Assembly: GCF_001422925.1 (NCBI RefSeq)
Contig: NZ_LMNI01000011.1
Span: 816,515-880,514 of the forward strand
From: Microbacterium sp. Leaf288
Lineage (GTDB): Bacteria; Actinomycetota; Actinomycetes; Actinomycetales; Microbacteriaceae
Reading direction: 5' to 3'
DNA: 64,000 nt
Within the stretch, counting starts at the first letter, position 1, and every line of letters starts with the position of its first letter. Of this stretch, positions 54,902-63,621 are shown in pieces. Both the position numbers and the translations under genes were made by a program. Under the pieces are notes generated by a model. The model saw only the letters and a list, made by a program, of their open reading frames with translations, ran no database searches and was not told where the DNA came from.

Positions 54902-54946
54902 CGCACGGATGCCGCGGCGAAACGCGTTCGCCGCGGCATCCGTGCG
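54902..54946 (-). terminator. Strong 20-bp stem hairpin
   Basis: CGCACGGATGCCGCGGCGAA, loop ACGCG, then its perfect complement. It follows the acyl-CoA ligase stop (54960) on the minus strand and precedes the ZIP gene. Poly-U is absent. Confidence 0.85.
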
Positions 54947-54959
54947 TCCGAGGAGGAGC

Positions 54960-56552
54960 TCAGACCGGGGCGGCCTCACGGGCGCGCAGGTCCTTGCGGA
55001 GGATCTTGCCGGCGCTGGACTTCGGGATCGCCTCGATGAACTCCACGCGGCGCACCTTCTTGTGCGGGGCGACGTGCTCGGCGACGAAGGCCATGACCTC
55101 GTCCTCGGTGAGGCCGGAGTCGGGGGCGGCGACGATGAAGGCCTTGGGGATCTCCTGCTTGTCGTCGTCGAGCACGCCGATGACCGCGGCATCCATCACC
55201 TTCGGATGGCCGAGCAGCAGCGCCTCGAGCTCGGCGGGAGCGATCTGGTAGCCCTTGTACTTGATGAGCTCCTTGACCCGGTCGACGATCGAGAAGTAGC
55301 CGCCCTCGTGGTAGACGGCGATGTCGCCGGTGTGGAGGAATCCGTCCGCATCGAGCGTCTCGGACGTCGCCTGCGGCTGGTTCAGGTAGCCGAGCATGAC
55401 GTTGGGTCCCTTGACCCAGAGCTCGCCCGCCTTCGTGACGCCGTCCGGGCCGAGCTCGGTGATCTCCTCGCCCGTCTCGGTGTCGATGAGCTTGTTGAGC
55501 GTGTTGGGCAGCATCACGCCGACCGAGCTCACCGGGATGTCGTAGCGGTCCACCGGCATCGCGTGCGAGACGGGGCTCAGCTCGCTCATGCCGTATCCCT
55601 GCATCATGCGCGCGTTGATGCGGCGCCCCGCCGTCTCTGCGGTCTCGCCGTCGAGCGGGGCCGCTCCCGAGAACACCGTGCGGACGCTCGAGATGTCGAA
55701 CTGGTCGACGATCGGGTGCTTGGCCAGCGCGACCGCGATCGGCGGCGCGATGTACAGGTAGGTGCACTGGAACTTCTGGATGTTCGTGAGGAACTCGACG
55801 AGGTCGAACTTCGGCATCGTCACGAGGCTCGCGCGCTGACGCAGCGCGAGGTTGAGCAGCACCGTCATGCCGTAGATGTGGAAGAAGGGCAGCACCGCCA
55901 GCACGCGGTCGGTCTCGGCGAGGTCGAGCGCGACGCGGCACTGTGCGACGTTCGCGACGAGGTTCTGGTGCGTGAGCATCACGCCCTTGGGGATGCCGGT
56001 CGTGCCCGATGAGTAGGGGAGCACCGCGATGTGCGTCGCCGGGTCGAACGAGACGTCGGGTGCGGGCGCGCCCTCGGTGAGCAGCTCCCGGAGGTTCGGG
56101 TGACCCGAGGCGCCGTCGAGTACGATGACGCGTTCGTGGGGGATACCGACGGCCTCGGCGGCGGCCTGGGCCTGGGGGAGGAGCGGGCTCACGGTGACGA
56201 GCCACGTGGCCCCGGCATCGCGCAGCTGCTTCTCGATCTCGCCCGCCGTGTACAGCGAGTTGACGGTCGTCACGGTGGCGCCCGCGCGCAGGATGCCGTG
56301 GAACACCGTCGCGAAGGCGGGGACGTTCGGGCAGAGGAGGCCCAGCACGGTCCCGACGCCGACGCCGCGAGCTGCGAGCGCGCCCGCGAACAGGTCGACG
56401 TGCGCGCGCAGCGTGCCGTACGTGGTCTCGGCCCCGGTCGCGGGATCGATGAGCGCGATGCGCCCCAGCTCCTCGTCGGTCAGGCTCGCGAAGAGGTAGT
56501 CGTAGACGTCGAGTTCGGGAATCTCGATATCGGCTTCGGGACTGGTGAACAC
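54960..56552 (-). CDS. AMP-forming acyl-CoA synthetase (4-coumarate-CoA ligase-like)
   Basis: A 530-residue protein from the GTG at 56552, with AAGGAG 7 nt before it. It has the adenylation loop PYSSGTTGIPKGVMLTH, FFHIYGMTVLL, QGYGMSELSPVSH, GFLHTGDIAVY, DRVKELIKYKGYQIAP and the C-terminal catalytic Lys in PKSSAGKILRKDLR. It closely follows the plant 4-coumarate ligase pattern; the substrate may be an aromatic or medium-chain acid. It is a single gene with its own terminator. Confidence 0.9.
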   Translation of the reverse strand: MFTSPEADIEIPELDVYDYLFASLTDEELGRIALIDPATGAETTYGTLRAHVDLFAGALAARGVGVGTVLGLLCPNVPAFATVFHGILRAGATVTTVNSLYTAGEIEKQLRDAGATWLVTVSPLLPQAQAAAEAVGIPHERVIVLDGASGHPNLRELLTEGAPAPDVSFDPATHIAVLPYSSGTTGIPKGVMLTHQNLVANVAQCRVALDLAETDRVLAVLPFFHIYGMTVLLNLALRQRASLVTMPKFDLVEFLTNIQKFQCTYLYIAPPIAVALAKHPIVDQFDISSVRTVFSGAAPLDGETAETAGRRINARMMQGYGMSELSPVSHAMPVDRYDIPVSSVGVMLPNTLNKLIDTETGEEITELGPDGVTKAGELWVKGPNVMLGYLNQPQATSETLDADGFLHTGDIAVYHEGGYFSIVDRVKELIKYKGYQIAPAELEALLLGHPKVMDAAVIGVLDDDKQEIPKAFIVAAPDSGLTEDEVMAFVAEHVAPHKKVRRVEFIEAIPKSSAGKILRKDLRAREAAPV

Positions 56553-56687
56553 CGGATCTCCTTCGATCGGGCGGCATGACGGTCGTCGTCGGCGGGCTGA
56601 GCCCGGCCGTGCGACCATCATGCCACCCGCATCGAGGATTGTGGAACGCGATTCCGCGATCGGTGGGACGCAGTCTCAAGCCTGCAC

Positions 56688-56721
56688 CGCGCCCGGCCAT
56701 CCCCTCCGGTGGCCGGGCGCG
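56688..56721 (-). terminator. Terminator after the amino-acid dehydrogenase
   Basis: Perfect 12-bp stem CGCGCCCGGCCA / TGGCCGGGCGCG with a 10-nt loop, directly after the stop at 56729 on the minus strand. Confidence 0.8.
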
Positions 56722-56728
56722 TGCCGGT

Positions 56729-57805
56729 TCAGTGCGCGAGTGCGGGCTGGCGGCCGCCGGCGGCCAGGCGCTCCGCGGCGAGGCCCTCGGCGGCCTCGAG
56801 CGGCGTGACGCCGCGCGAGGAGGCCTCGTCGAAGATGCGGCGCACGGTGTCGCCGATCTGGCCCACGCGCTCCATGATCTCGGTGCGCGTGCCCAGGTGC
56901 TTCGCCTCGAGGTCGAGGTAGATCACGCCGCCCGCGTTGACGACGAAGTCGGGGGCGTACAGGATGCCGCGACCGGCGAGGCGGGCCGCGCCGCTGTGGT
57001 CGGCGAGCGGGTTGTTCGCGGGGCCGCACACGGCCTTCGCGTCGAGGGCGTCGATGACCTCGTCGGTGAGGAGTCCGCCGATGCCGGCCGGCACGAACAC
57101 GTCGGCGGGGACGAGGTGCTCCTCGCCCGGGGCGATCCACTCCGCACCGAGTTCGGTGGCGAGGTCGCGCTTGGCGGGGTTCACGTCGGTCACGGTGAGG
57201 CGCGCGCCCTCGGCCGAGAGGCGCACCGCGAGACGGCTGCCGACCTGGCCGAGGCCGGAGATCGTGATGCGGCGTCCCTCAGCGTCGGCGGTGCCTGCGA
57301 CGCGCTCGAGCGTCGCGCGCAGCGACTCGTACACGCCGAGGCTCGTGGGGCCGGCGGGCTCGCCCGAGCCGCCCACGGCGTCGGGCAGGCCCACGACGTG
57401 CTCCGTGCGCTCGCTGACGACGAGCATGTCCTCGGTCGTCGAGCCGACGTCCTCGGCGGTGCGGTACAGCCCGTGCAGCGACTCGACGGCGTCGCCGAGG
57501 TCGAGGAACGCGGCGCGGCGCCGGTCGGTGTCGAGCGTGGTGCCGGGAGGCAGGGCGATGACGGACTTGCCGCCGCCGGCGTCGAGGCCGGCCGCGGCGT
57601 TCTTGAGGGTCATGGCGGCCGACAGACGCAGTGCGTCGCCGAGGGCGTCGCTCCAGTGCGGGTACGTCCACAGGCGCGCGCCGCCGAGGGCGGAGCCGAG
57701 CACGGACGAGTGCAGCGCGACGGCGATGAACAGGCCGCTGCGGCGGCCGGTGATCACCTCCACCCGCTCGTGTGCGAAATCGGGCAGGGGCAGGGTGTGC
57801 GTCAT
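56729..57805 (-). CDS. Glu/Leu/Phe/Val dehydrogenase family enzyme
   Basis: A 358-residue protein from the ATG at 57805. The substrate domain has AAMTLKNAAAGLDAGGGKSVI with the catalytic Lys; the NAD domain has ITISGLGQVGSRLAVRLSAEGARLTVTDV and CGPANNPLADHSGAARLAGRGILYAPDFVVNAGGVI. Length and sequence fit leucine, valine or phenylalanine dehydrogenases, which reversibly deaminate branched or aromatic amino acids; the exact substrate is undetermined. It is divergent from the methyltransferase gene. Confidence 0.92.
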   Translation of the reverse strand: MTHTLPLPDFAHERVEVITGRRSGLFIAVALHSSVLGSALGGARLWTYPHWSDALGDALRLSAAMTLKNAAAGLDAGGGKSVIALPPGTTLDTDRRRAAFLDLGDAVESLHGLYRTAEDVGSTTEDMLVVSERTEHVVGLPDAVGGSGEPAGPTSLGVYESLRATLERVAGTADAEGRRITISGLGQVGSRLAVRLSAEGARLTVTDVNPAKRDLATELGAEWIAPGEEHLVPADVFVPAGIGGLLTDEVIDALDAKAVCGPANNPLADHSGAARLAGRGILYAPDFVVNAGGVIYLDLEAKHLGTRTEIMERVGQIGDTVRRIFDEASSRGVTPLEAAEGLAAERLAAGGRQPALAH

Positions 57806-57997
57806 CGCGGTTCTTCCTTCGGCGGGCCTCGTGGGCAGTGCGCTGCGGACGCCGCGGCGTTGCGGCATCCATTCTCATTGGACACCGATTCTGCGAATTG
57901 TTCAACCGTGTCGACGGCGAGTGGGCACATTGCGTGGTCATCGGCGTGAGTTCTGCACACGCGTCAGCAGTGTGTGCGCCGTCGGTAGCATCGACGA

Positions 57998-58795
57998 ATG
58001 CCAGACGCCTACACCCACGGCCACCACGAGAGCGTTCTGCGGTCGCACCGCTGGCGCACCGCCGAGAACTCCGCGGCATATCTGCTGCCGCACCTCGGGC
58101 CAGGCGTCTCGGTCCTCGATGTGGGCAGCGGGCCCGGCACGATCACCGCGGACCTCGCGGCCCGCGTCGCACCCGCTCGGGTGGTCGGGACGGATGCCTC
58201 GGCCGGCGTCGTCGCGCAGGCCGCGGCCGACCACGCGGCGCCGAACCTGTCGTTCGAGGTGGGTGACGCGTACGCGCTGCCCTTCGACGACGGCGGCTTC
58301 GACGTCGTGCACGCGCACCAGGTGCTGCAGCACGTGGATCGACCGGTCGACATGCTGCGCGAGCTCGGGCGCGTCGCCGGCCCCGACGGCGTGGTCGCCG
58401 CGCGCGACGTCGACTACGAAGGCGTGATCTGGTACCCGCTGATCCCCGCGCTCGACGAGTGGCTCGCGCTGTACCTGGCGACGCACCGCAGCGTCGCGGG
58501 CGAGCCGGCGGCCGGACGCCGGCTGAAGGCGTGGGCGCAGGAGGCCGGTCTCGCCGATATCCGTGCCACGGCCTCGCTGTGGCTCTTCGAGGACGAGGCC
58601 GACCGCGCGTGGTGGGGCGGGATGTGGGCGGACCGCGTGCTGCAGTCGGCGTTCGCCGATTCGGCGCGCGCGACCGGCGCCGACGACGCGCTGCTGCAGC
58701 GCATCTCGGACGGCTGGCGTGAGTGGGCCGCCGCCGACGACGGCTGGCTCCTCATGCCCCACGGCGAGATCCTCGCGCGCGGACCGCGTCGTTAG
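57998..58795 (+). CDS. Class I SAM-dependent methyltransferase
   Basis: A 265-residue protein. Motif I is VLDVGSGPGTITADLA, the acidic loop GTDAS follows, and motif IV is FDVVHAHQVLQHV. The C-terminal third forms a lid. Similar to UbiE/Methyltransf_11 proteins; substrate unknown. It may share a message with the YbaK-type gene 9 nt downstream. Confidence 0.88.
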   Translation: MPDAYTHGHHESVLRSHRWRTAENSAAYLLPHLGPGVSVLDVGSGPGTITADLAARVAPARVVGTDASAGVVAQAAADHAAPNLSFEVGDAYALPFDDGGFDVVHAHQVLQHVDRPVDMLRELGRVAGPDGVVAARDVDYEGVIWYPLIPALDEWLALYLATHRSVAGEPAAGRRLKAWAQEAGLADIRATASLWLFEDEADRAWWGGMWADRVLQSAFADSARATGADDALLQRISDGWREWAAADDGWLLMPHGEILARGPRR

Positions 58796-58804
58796 GCTGA
58801 GCCG

Positions 58805-59287
58805 GTGACCATCCCCGACTCGCTCCCCGCCCGCAGTCGCCTCGTCCACGATGCGATCCGCGCCGCCGGCATTCCCGGCGACATCGTGGTGCTTCCGGAT
58901 GCCGCCTCCACCGCGGTCCTCGCCGCCCAGGCGCTCGGGGTCGAGGTCGGTGCGATCGCCAACAGCCTGGTGTTCTACAGCGATGGCGCACCACTGCTCG
59001 TGATGACGAGCGGCGCGCACCGCGTCGACACGGCGGCGCTCGCCGAGCGCCTCGGCCACGGGAAGATCCAGCGCGCGACGCCCGAGCAGGTGCGAGAGGC
59101 CACCGGCCAGGCCATCGGCGGTGTCGCGCCGACGGGGCATCCATCGGCGCTCCGCACGATCGTCGACGAGGACCTCGCGGGCTACCCCGAGATCTGGGCC
59201 GCCGGCGGTACGCCGCACACCGTCTTCCCGATGACCTACGACGAACTGGTGCGCCTGACGGGCGGCACCGTCATGAAGGTCGACTGA
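58805..59287 (+). CDS. YbaK/EbsC family aminoacyl-tRNA deacylase
   Basis: A 160-residue protein with a GTG start. AAQALGVEVGAIANSLVFY, LVMTSGAHRVD, KIQRATPEQVREATGQAIGGVAPTGH and the late GTPHTVF are the YbaK/ProX pattern, including the conserved Lys and the GGxxP loop. These proteins hydrolyse mischarged aminoacyl-tRNAs such as Cys-tRNA-Pro or Ala-tRNA-Pro. Confidence 0.9.
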   Translation: MTIPDSLPARSRLVHDAIRAAGIPGDIVVLPDAASTAVLAAQALGVEVGAIANSLVFYSDGAPLLVMTSGAHRVDTAALAERLGHGKIQRATPEQVREATGQAIGGVAPTGHPSALRTIVDEDLAGYPEIWAAGGTPHTVFPMTYDELVRLTGGTVMKVD

Positions 59288-59312
59288 CACCCGCACCCGA
59301 ACGCTCTACCCC

Positions 59313-59354
59313 TGCGCGCTGCGCTCTGTGCGCTGCGCGCTGCGCCCTGCGCCG
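59313..59354 (+). repeat. Six degenerate 7-bp tandem repeats
   Basis: TGCGCGC, TGCGCTC, TGTGCGC, TGCGCGC, TGCGCCC and TGCGCCG lie head to tail in the gap between two convergent genes. No known function. Confidence 0.75.
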
Positions 59355-59460
59355 TCGGGGGCGCCGCAATCGTGGCGAGACCTCACAACAGCACCGGACC
59401 AGCGGGGATGCCGGTGCTATCGTGCGGTCTCATCGCGAAAGGCCCCACCCCGACCCCGGG

Positions 59461-60243
59461 TCAGCGCACGCGGGCGCGGCCGATGCGGCGCTCGAGTTCG
59501 GCGGCGGCCGTGGTGGGGGCGGCAGCGAGGTCGTCGGGCGCACGGTCGCTCTCCTCGGGCCAGGTCACCGCGATGGCCGCGGCCGGCCAGCCGGCGTGGT
59601 CGCGCACGACCACGCCGATCGAGCGCAGTCCGAGGGTGACCTCGCCGTCCTCGGTCGCATAGCCCCGCTCCCGCACGCTGCGGAGCAGCTCCCGCAACTC
59701 TCCCGGCCGCTGCGGACCCCGGCCCGTGCGGTCCGCGAAGGCCGCGGCATCCGGGAACAGCGCCCGCACCTGCTCGCGCGGCAGCGCCGCGAGCATCGCC
59801 CGGCCCGTCGCGGTGAGGTGCGACGGCAGGCGGACGCCGACATCCGTCACCAGCGCGGGTCGGCGCGGCGCGCGTTCCTCGACGATGTAGAGCACGTCGC
59901 GTCCATGCATGACGGCGAGGTGCGCGCTCTCGCCGGCGCGATCGACGAGGTCGGCGAGCACGGGCCGGCCGAGCCGCGCGAGCGGCTCCTGGCGCGAGTA
60001 CCCGCCGGCGAGCTCGAACGCGGCGATGCCGAGCCCCCAGCGTCGCTCCTCGGGCAGGTGCACGACGAACTGGTGCTCCTGCAGCGCCGCGAGCAGGTGG
60101 TACACGGTGGAGCGCGGGAGCTCCAGCGCGGTCGCGATCGTGCGCGCCGGGACCGGCCCGCGCTGGCGTGCGAGGTACGACAGGATCCGCAGCGTCTGGT
60201 CTGCGGCGGGCACCTGGGGTCTCGTGCCGCTGTCTGGAATCAC
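59461..60243 (-). CDS. IclR-family transcriptional regulator of the hut operon
   Basis: A 260-residue protein from the GTG at 60243. The N-terminal winged helix TLRILSYLARQRGPVPARTIATALELPRSTVYHLLAAL is followed by an IclR effector domain (SAHLAVMHGRDVLYIVEE, RLPSHLTATGRAMLAALP, GVVVRDHAG). It is divergent from hutH and its start overlaps a perfect 7-6-7 inverted repeat, so autoregulation and control of hutHUI are likely. The effector may be urocanate or histidine. Confidence 0.9.
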   Translation of the reverse strand: MIPDSGTRPQVPAADQTLRILSYLARQRGPVPARTIATALELPRSTVYHLLAALQEHQFVVHLPEERRWGLGIAAFELAGGYSRQEPLARLGRPVLADLVDRAGESAHLAVMHGRDVLYIVEERAPRRPALVTDVGVRLPSHLTATGRAMLAALPREQVRALFPDAAAFADRTGRGPQRPGELRELLRSVRERGYATEDGEVTLGLRSIGVVVRDHAGWPAAAIAVTWPEESDRAPDDLAAAPTTAAAELERRIGRARVR

Positions 60244-60249
60244 AGACAG
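60230..60249. promoter_or_regulatory. Probable operator of the hut IclR regulator
   Basis: CTGTCTGGAATCACAGACAG, a perfect 7-6-7 inverted repeat covering the regulator's start codon and 52 nt before hutH. The size and location fit an IclR-type site. Confidence 0.6.
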
Positions 60250-60301
60250 AGGATGCCACGACCCGCTGTCGCGCGCCACCGCACGGGTGTGGAATCGGAG
60301 C

Positions 60302-61873
60302 ATGACCATCGTCACGCCCACCTCCGCCACCGACGTCGCCGCCGTCACCGTCGGCGCGGCGCCGCTGCGTCCCGACGAGGTCGTCGCCGTCGCCCGTCAC
60401 GGTGCCCCCGTCGAGCTCGCCCCCGAAGCCCTCGCCCGCGTCGCGGCGACCCGCGCCCTCGTGGAGGGCCTCGCTGACGACCCCGAGCCGCACTACGGCA
60501 TCTCGACCGGTTTCGGCGCCCTCGCCACCACGTTCATCGCCCCCGAGCGGCGCATGCAGCTGCAGGCCAGCCTGATCCGCTCGCACGCGGCGGGCACCGG
60601 CGCCGAGGTCGAGCGCGAGGTCGTGCGCGCCCTCATGCTGCTGCGCCTGCAGACGCTGGCGACGGGTCACACGGGTGTCCGCCCCGTCGTCGTGGAGACC
60701 TACGCGGCGATGCTCAACGCCGGCATCACGCCGATCGTGCGCGAGTACGGCTCGCTCGGCTGCTCGGGCGACCTCGCGCCGCTGTCGCATGTCGCGCTCG
60801 CCGCGATGGGCGAGGGACGTGTGCGCACCGCGACCGGCGAAGAGGTCGACGCGGCCGAGGCGCTGGCGGCAGCATCCGTGACCCCGCTCGTGCTGCGAGA
60901 GAAGGAGGGACTCGCGCTCATCAACGGCACCGACGGCATGCTCGGGATGCTGCTGCTCGCACTCCACGATCTCTCGGTGCTGCTCGACACGGCCGATGTC
61001 GCCGCGGGCATGTCGGTCGAGTCGCAGCTCGGCACGGATGCCGTGTTCGCCGCCGACCTGCAGGCGCTGCGGCCGCAGGTGGGGCAGGCCGTCTCGGCCT
61101 CGAACCTTCGGGCCGTGCTCGCGGGCTCGGGGATCATGGCGTCGCACCGCGACCCCGCCGTCTGCACCCGCGTGCAGGACGCGTACTCGCTGCGCTGCTC
61201 GCCGCAGGTGCACGGCGCCGCCCGCGACACCGCCGACCACGCGCTGCTCATCGCCTCGCGCGAGCTCGCCGCGGCCGTCGACAACCCCGTGATCACCGAC
61301 GACGGGCGCGTCGAGTCGAACGGCAACTTCCACGGCGCGCCGGTCGCATATGTGCTGGACTTCCTCGCGATCGCGGTGGCCGACGTGGCCTCGATCTCGG
61401 AGCGCCGCACCGACCACGCCCTCGACCGCGCGCGCAGCAACGGCCTGCCGCCCTTCCTCGCCGACGAGGTCGGCGTCGACTCGGGCTTCATGATCGCCCA
61501 GTACGCCGCGGCGGGGATCGTCTCGGAGCTGAAGCGGCTGGCGGTTCCGGCATCCGTCGACTCGATCCCGTCGTCCGCGATGCAGGAGGATCACGTGTCG
61601 ATGGGGTGGGCCGCCGCGCGCAAGCTGCGCCGGGCGATCGACGGGCTCTCGCGCGTGCTCGCGATCGAGGTGCTCACCGCCTCGCGCGCCCTCGACCTGC
61701 GGGCGCCGCTCGAGCCGGCAGCTGCCACGGGCGCCGTGCGCGATCTCGTGCGCACCGTCGCCGGAGGACCCGGCCCCGACCGCTACCTGTCGCCCGAGAT
61801 GGAGGCCGTGACCGTGCTCGTCGCGTCGGGCGCCGTCGCGGCGGCCGCCTACCAGACCACCACGAAGGAGTGA
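60302..61873 (+). CDS. hutH: Histidine ammonia-lyase
   Basis: A 523-residue enzyme that deaminates histidine to urocanate. The MIO-forming region is [14 protein letters not shown]: the tripeptide reads Cys-Ser-Gly, not the more familiar Ala-Ser-Gly. [38 protein letters not shown] and [13 protein letters not shown] ([10 protein letters not shown]) segments confirm the family. GGAGC precedes the ATG. hutU follows after 2 nt. Confidence 0.95.
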   Translation: MTIVTPTSATDVAAVTVGAAPLRPDEVVAVARHGAPVELAPEALARVAATRALVEGLADDPEPHYGISTGFGALATTFIAPERRMQLQASLIRSHAAGTGAEVEREVVRALMLLRLQTLATGHTGVRPVVVETYAAMLNAGITPIVREYGSLGCSGDLAPLSHVALAAMGEGRVRTATGEEVDAAEALAAASVTPLVLREKEGLALINGTDGMLGMLLLALHDLSVLLDTADVAAGMSVESQLGTDAVFAADLQALRPQVGQAVSASNLRAVLAGSGIMASHRDPAVCTRVQDAYSLRCSPQVHGAARDTADHALLIASRELAAAVDNPVITDDGRVESNGNFHGAPVAYVLDFLAIAVADVASISERRTDHALDRARSNGLPPFLADEVGVDSGFMIAQYAAAGIVSELKRLAVPASVDSIPSSAMQEDHVSMGWAAARKLRRAIDGLSRVLAIEVLTASRALDLRAPLEPAAATGAVRDLVRTVAGGPGPDRYLSPEMEAVTVLVASGAVAAAAYQTTTKE

Positions 61874-61875
61874 CG

Positions 61876-63609
61876 ATGTCCGTTCCGACAAGCTCAACGA
61901 CCGCGCCGGCCGTCCGGGGGCTCGGCGAAGGGGCGGTGCGCGCGCCCCGTGGCCCCGAGCGCACCGCCAAGAGCTGGGGCGCCGAAGCCGCCAAGCGCAT
62001 GCTCATGAACAACCTCGACCCTGAGGTCGCCGAGCACCCCGAGGACCTCGTCGTCTATGGCGGCACCGGGCGCGCGGCCCGGTCGTGGGAGGCGTTCGAC
62101 GCCATCGTCCGCACGCTCGACGAGCTCGAGCCCGACGAGACGCTGCTCGTGCAGTCGGGAAAGCCGGTCGGCGTCTTCCGCACGCACGAGTGGGCACCGC
62201 GCGTGCTGATCGCCAACTCGAACCTCGTGGGGGACTGGGCGACGTGGCCCGAGTTCCGCCGCCTCGAGGAGCTCGGCCTCACGATGTACGGCCAGATGAC
62301 CGCGGGGTCGTGGATCTACATCGGCACGCAGGGGATCCTCCAGGGCACGTATGAGACGTTCGCCGCTGTCGCGCGCTCCCTCGCTGAGAGGAACGGAACG
62401 GATGCCGCGACCGCGAGCCTCGCCGGAACCCTCACGCTCACCGGCGGCGCCGGGGGCATGGGCGGCGCGCAGCCGCTCGCCGTGACCCTCAACGGGGGAG
62501 CGGTGCTCATCGTCGACGTCGACGAGTCGCGCCTGGCCCGCCGCGTCCAGTACGGCTACCTCGACGAGTACACGACCGACCTCGACGCCGCTCTCGCGCG
62601 CGTCGTCGCGGCGAAGGAGGCCGGCGAGGCGCTGTCGGTCGGTGTCGTGGGCAACGCCGCCGAGGTGTTCGGCGACGTGCTGCTGCGCCACCGCACGGGG
62701 GAGGTCGCCGTCGACATCGTCACCGACCAGACCAGCGCCCACGACCCGCTGGCGTACCTGCCCGTGGGCATCGCATTCGAGGACTGGAAGGCCGAGGCGG
62801 CCCGTGACCCCGAGGGCTTCACCGCCCGTGCGCGCGGCTCGATGGCCAAGCACGTCGCGGCGATGGTGGGATTCCAGGACGCCGGTGCGGAGGTCTTCGA
62901 CTACGGCAACTCGATCCGCGCCGAGGCGCAGCTCGGCGGCTTCGACCGGGCGTTCGCCTTCCCGGGTTTCGTTCCCGCCTACATCCGCCCGCAGTTCGCC
63001 GAGGGACGCGGACCGTTCCGCTGGGTCGCGCTTTCGGGAGACCCCGAGGACATCCGCAAGACCGACGAGGCCGTCAAGGCGCTGTTCCCCGACAATGCGG
63101 GTCTGGTGCGCTGGCTCGACAAGGCCGGCGACGCGGTCCACTTCGAGGGCCTCCCGGCGCGCATCTGCTGGCTCGGCTACAAGGAGCGCCACCTCGCGGG
63201 ACTGAAGTTCAACGAGATGGTCGCCTCGGGCGAGCTGTCGGGACCGATCGTGATCGGCCGGGACCACCTCGACGCCGGCTCGGTCGCGAGCCCGTACCGC
63301 GAGACCGAGGCCATGGCCGACGGATCCGATGCGATCGCCGACTGGCCGCTCCTCAACGCGCTGCTCAACACGGCGTCGGGTGCGGCCTGGGTGTCGATCC
63401 ACCACGGCGGCGGCGTCGGCATCGGCCGCAGCATCCATGCCGGTCAGGTGACCGTGGCCGACGGCACCCCGCTCGCCGCGGAGAAGCTCGAGCGCGTGCT
63501 CACCAACGACCCCGGCACCGGCGTGATGCGCCACGTCGACGCGGGCTACGACCGCGCGAAGGAGGTCGCGCGCGAGCGCGGCCTGAACGTGCCCATGCTC
63601 GGTGACTGA
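61876..63609 (+). CDS. hutU: Urocanate hydratase
   Basis: A 577-residue urocanase using NAD as an electrophile. [19 protein letters not shown] binds [14 protein letters not shown] holds the catalytic Cys; [25 protein letters not shown] and [24 protein letters not shown] close the site. The first 15 residues are encoded partly by a REP-like TTCCGACAAGCTCAACGACC (61883-61902), outside the conserved fold. AAGGAG precedes the ATG at 61876. Confidence 0.95.
   Translation: MSVPTSSTTAPAVRGLGEGAVRAPRGPERTAKSWGAEAAKRMLMNNLDPEVAEHPEDLVVYGGTGRAARSWEAFDAIVRTLDELEPDETLLVQSGKPVGVFRTHEWAPRVLIANSNLVGDWATWPEFRRLEELGLTMYGQMTAGSWIYIGTQGILQGTYETFAAVARSLAERNGTDAATASLAGTLTLTGGAGGMGGAQPLAVTLNGGAVLIVDVDESRLARRVQYGYLDEYTTDLDAALARVVAAKEAGEALSVGVVGNAAEVFGDVLLRHRTGEVAVDIVTDQTSAHDPLAYLPVGIAFEDWKAEAARDPEGFTARARGSMAKHVAAMVGFQDAGAEVFDYGNSIRAEAQLGGFDRAFAFPGFVPAYIRPQFAEGRGPFRWVALSGDPEDIRKTDEAVKALFPDNAGLVRWLDKAGDAVHFEGLPARICWLGYKERHLAGLKFNEMVASGELSGPIVIGRDHLDAGSVASPYRETEAMADGSDAIADWPLLNALLNTASGAAWVSIHHGGGVGIGRSIHAGQVTVADGTPLAAEKLERVLTNDPGTGVMRHVDAGYDRAKEVARERGLNVPMLGD
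61883..61902 (+). repeat. REP-like element in the hutU 5' coding region
   Basis: TTCCGACAAGCTCAACGACC, 17 of 20 identical to 47074-47093 in hemL. It encodes VPTSSTT in frame just after the hutU start. Confidence 0.6.
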
Positions 63610-63621
63610 CGGACGGATGCT

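Noticed and set aside
59417..61897. 826-codon minus-strand frame over hutH and the IclR gene
   Set aside because: It is antisense to two recognisable genes, one of them well conserved, and lacks a fold.
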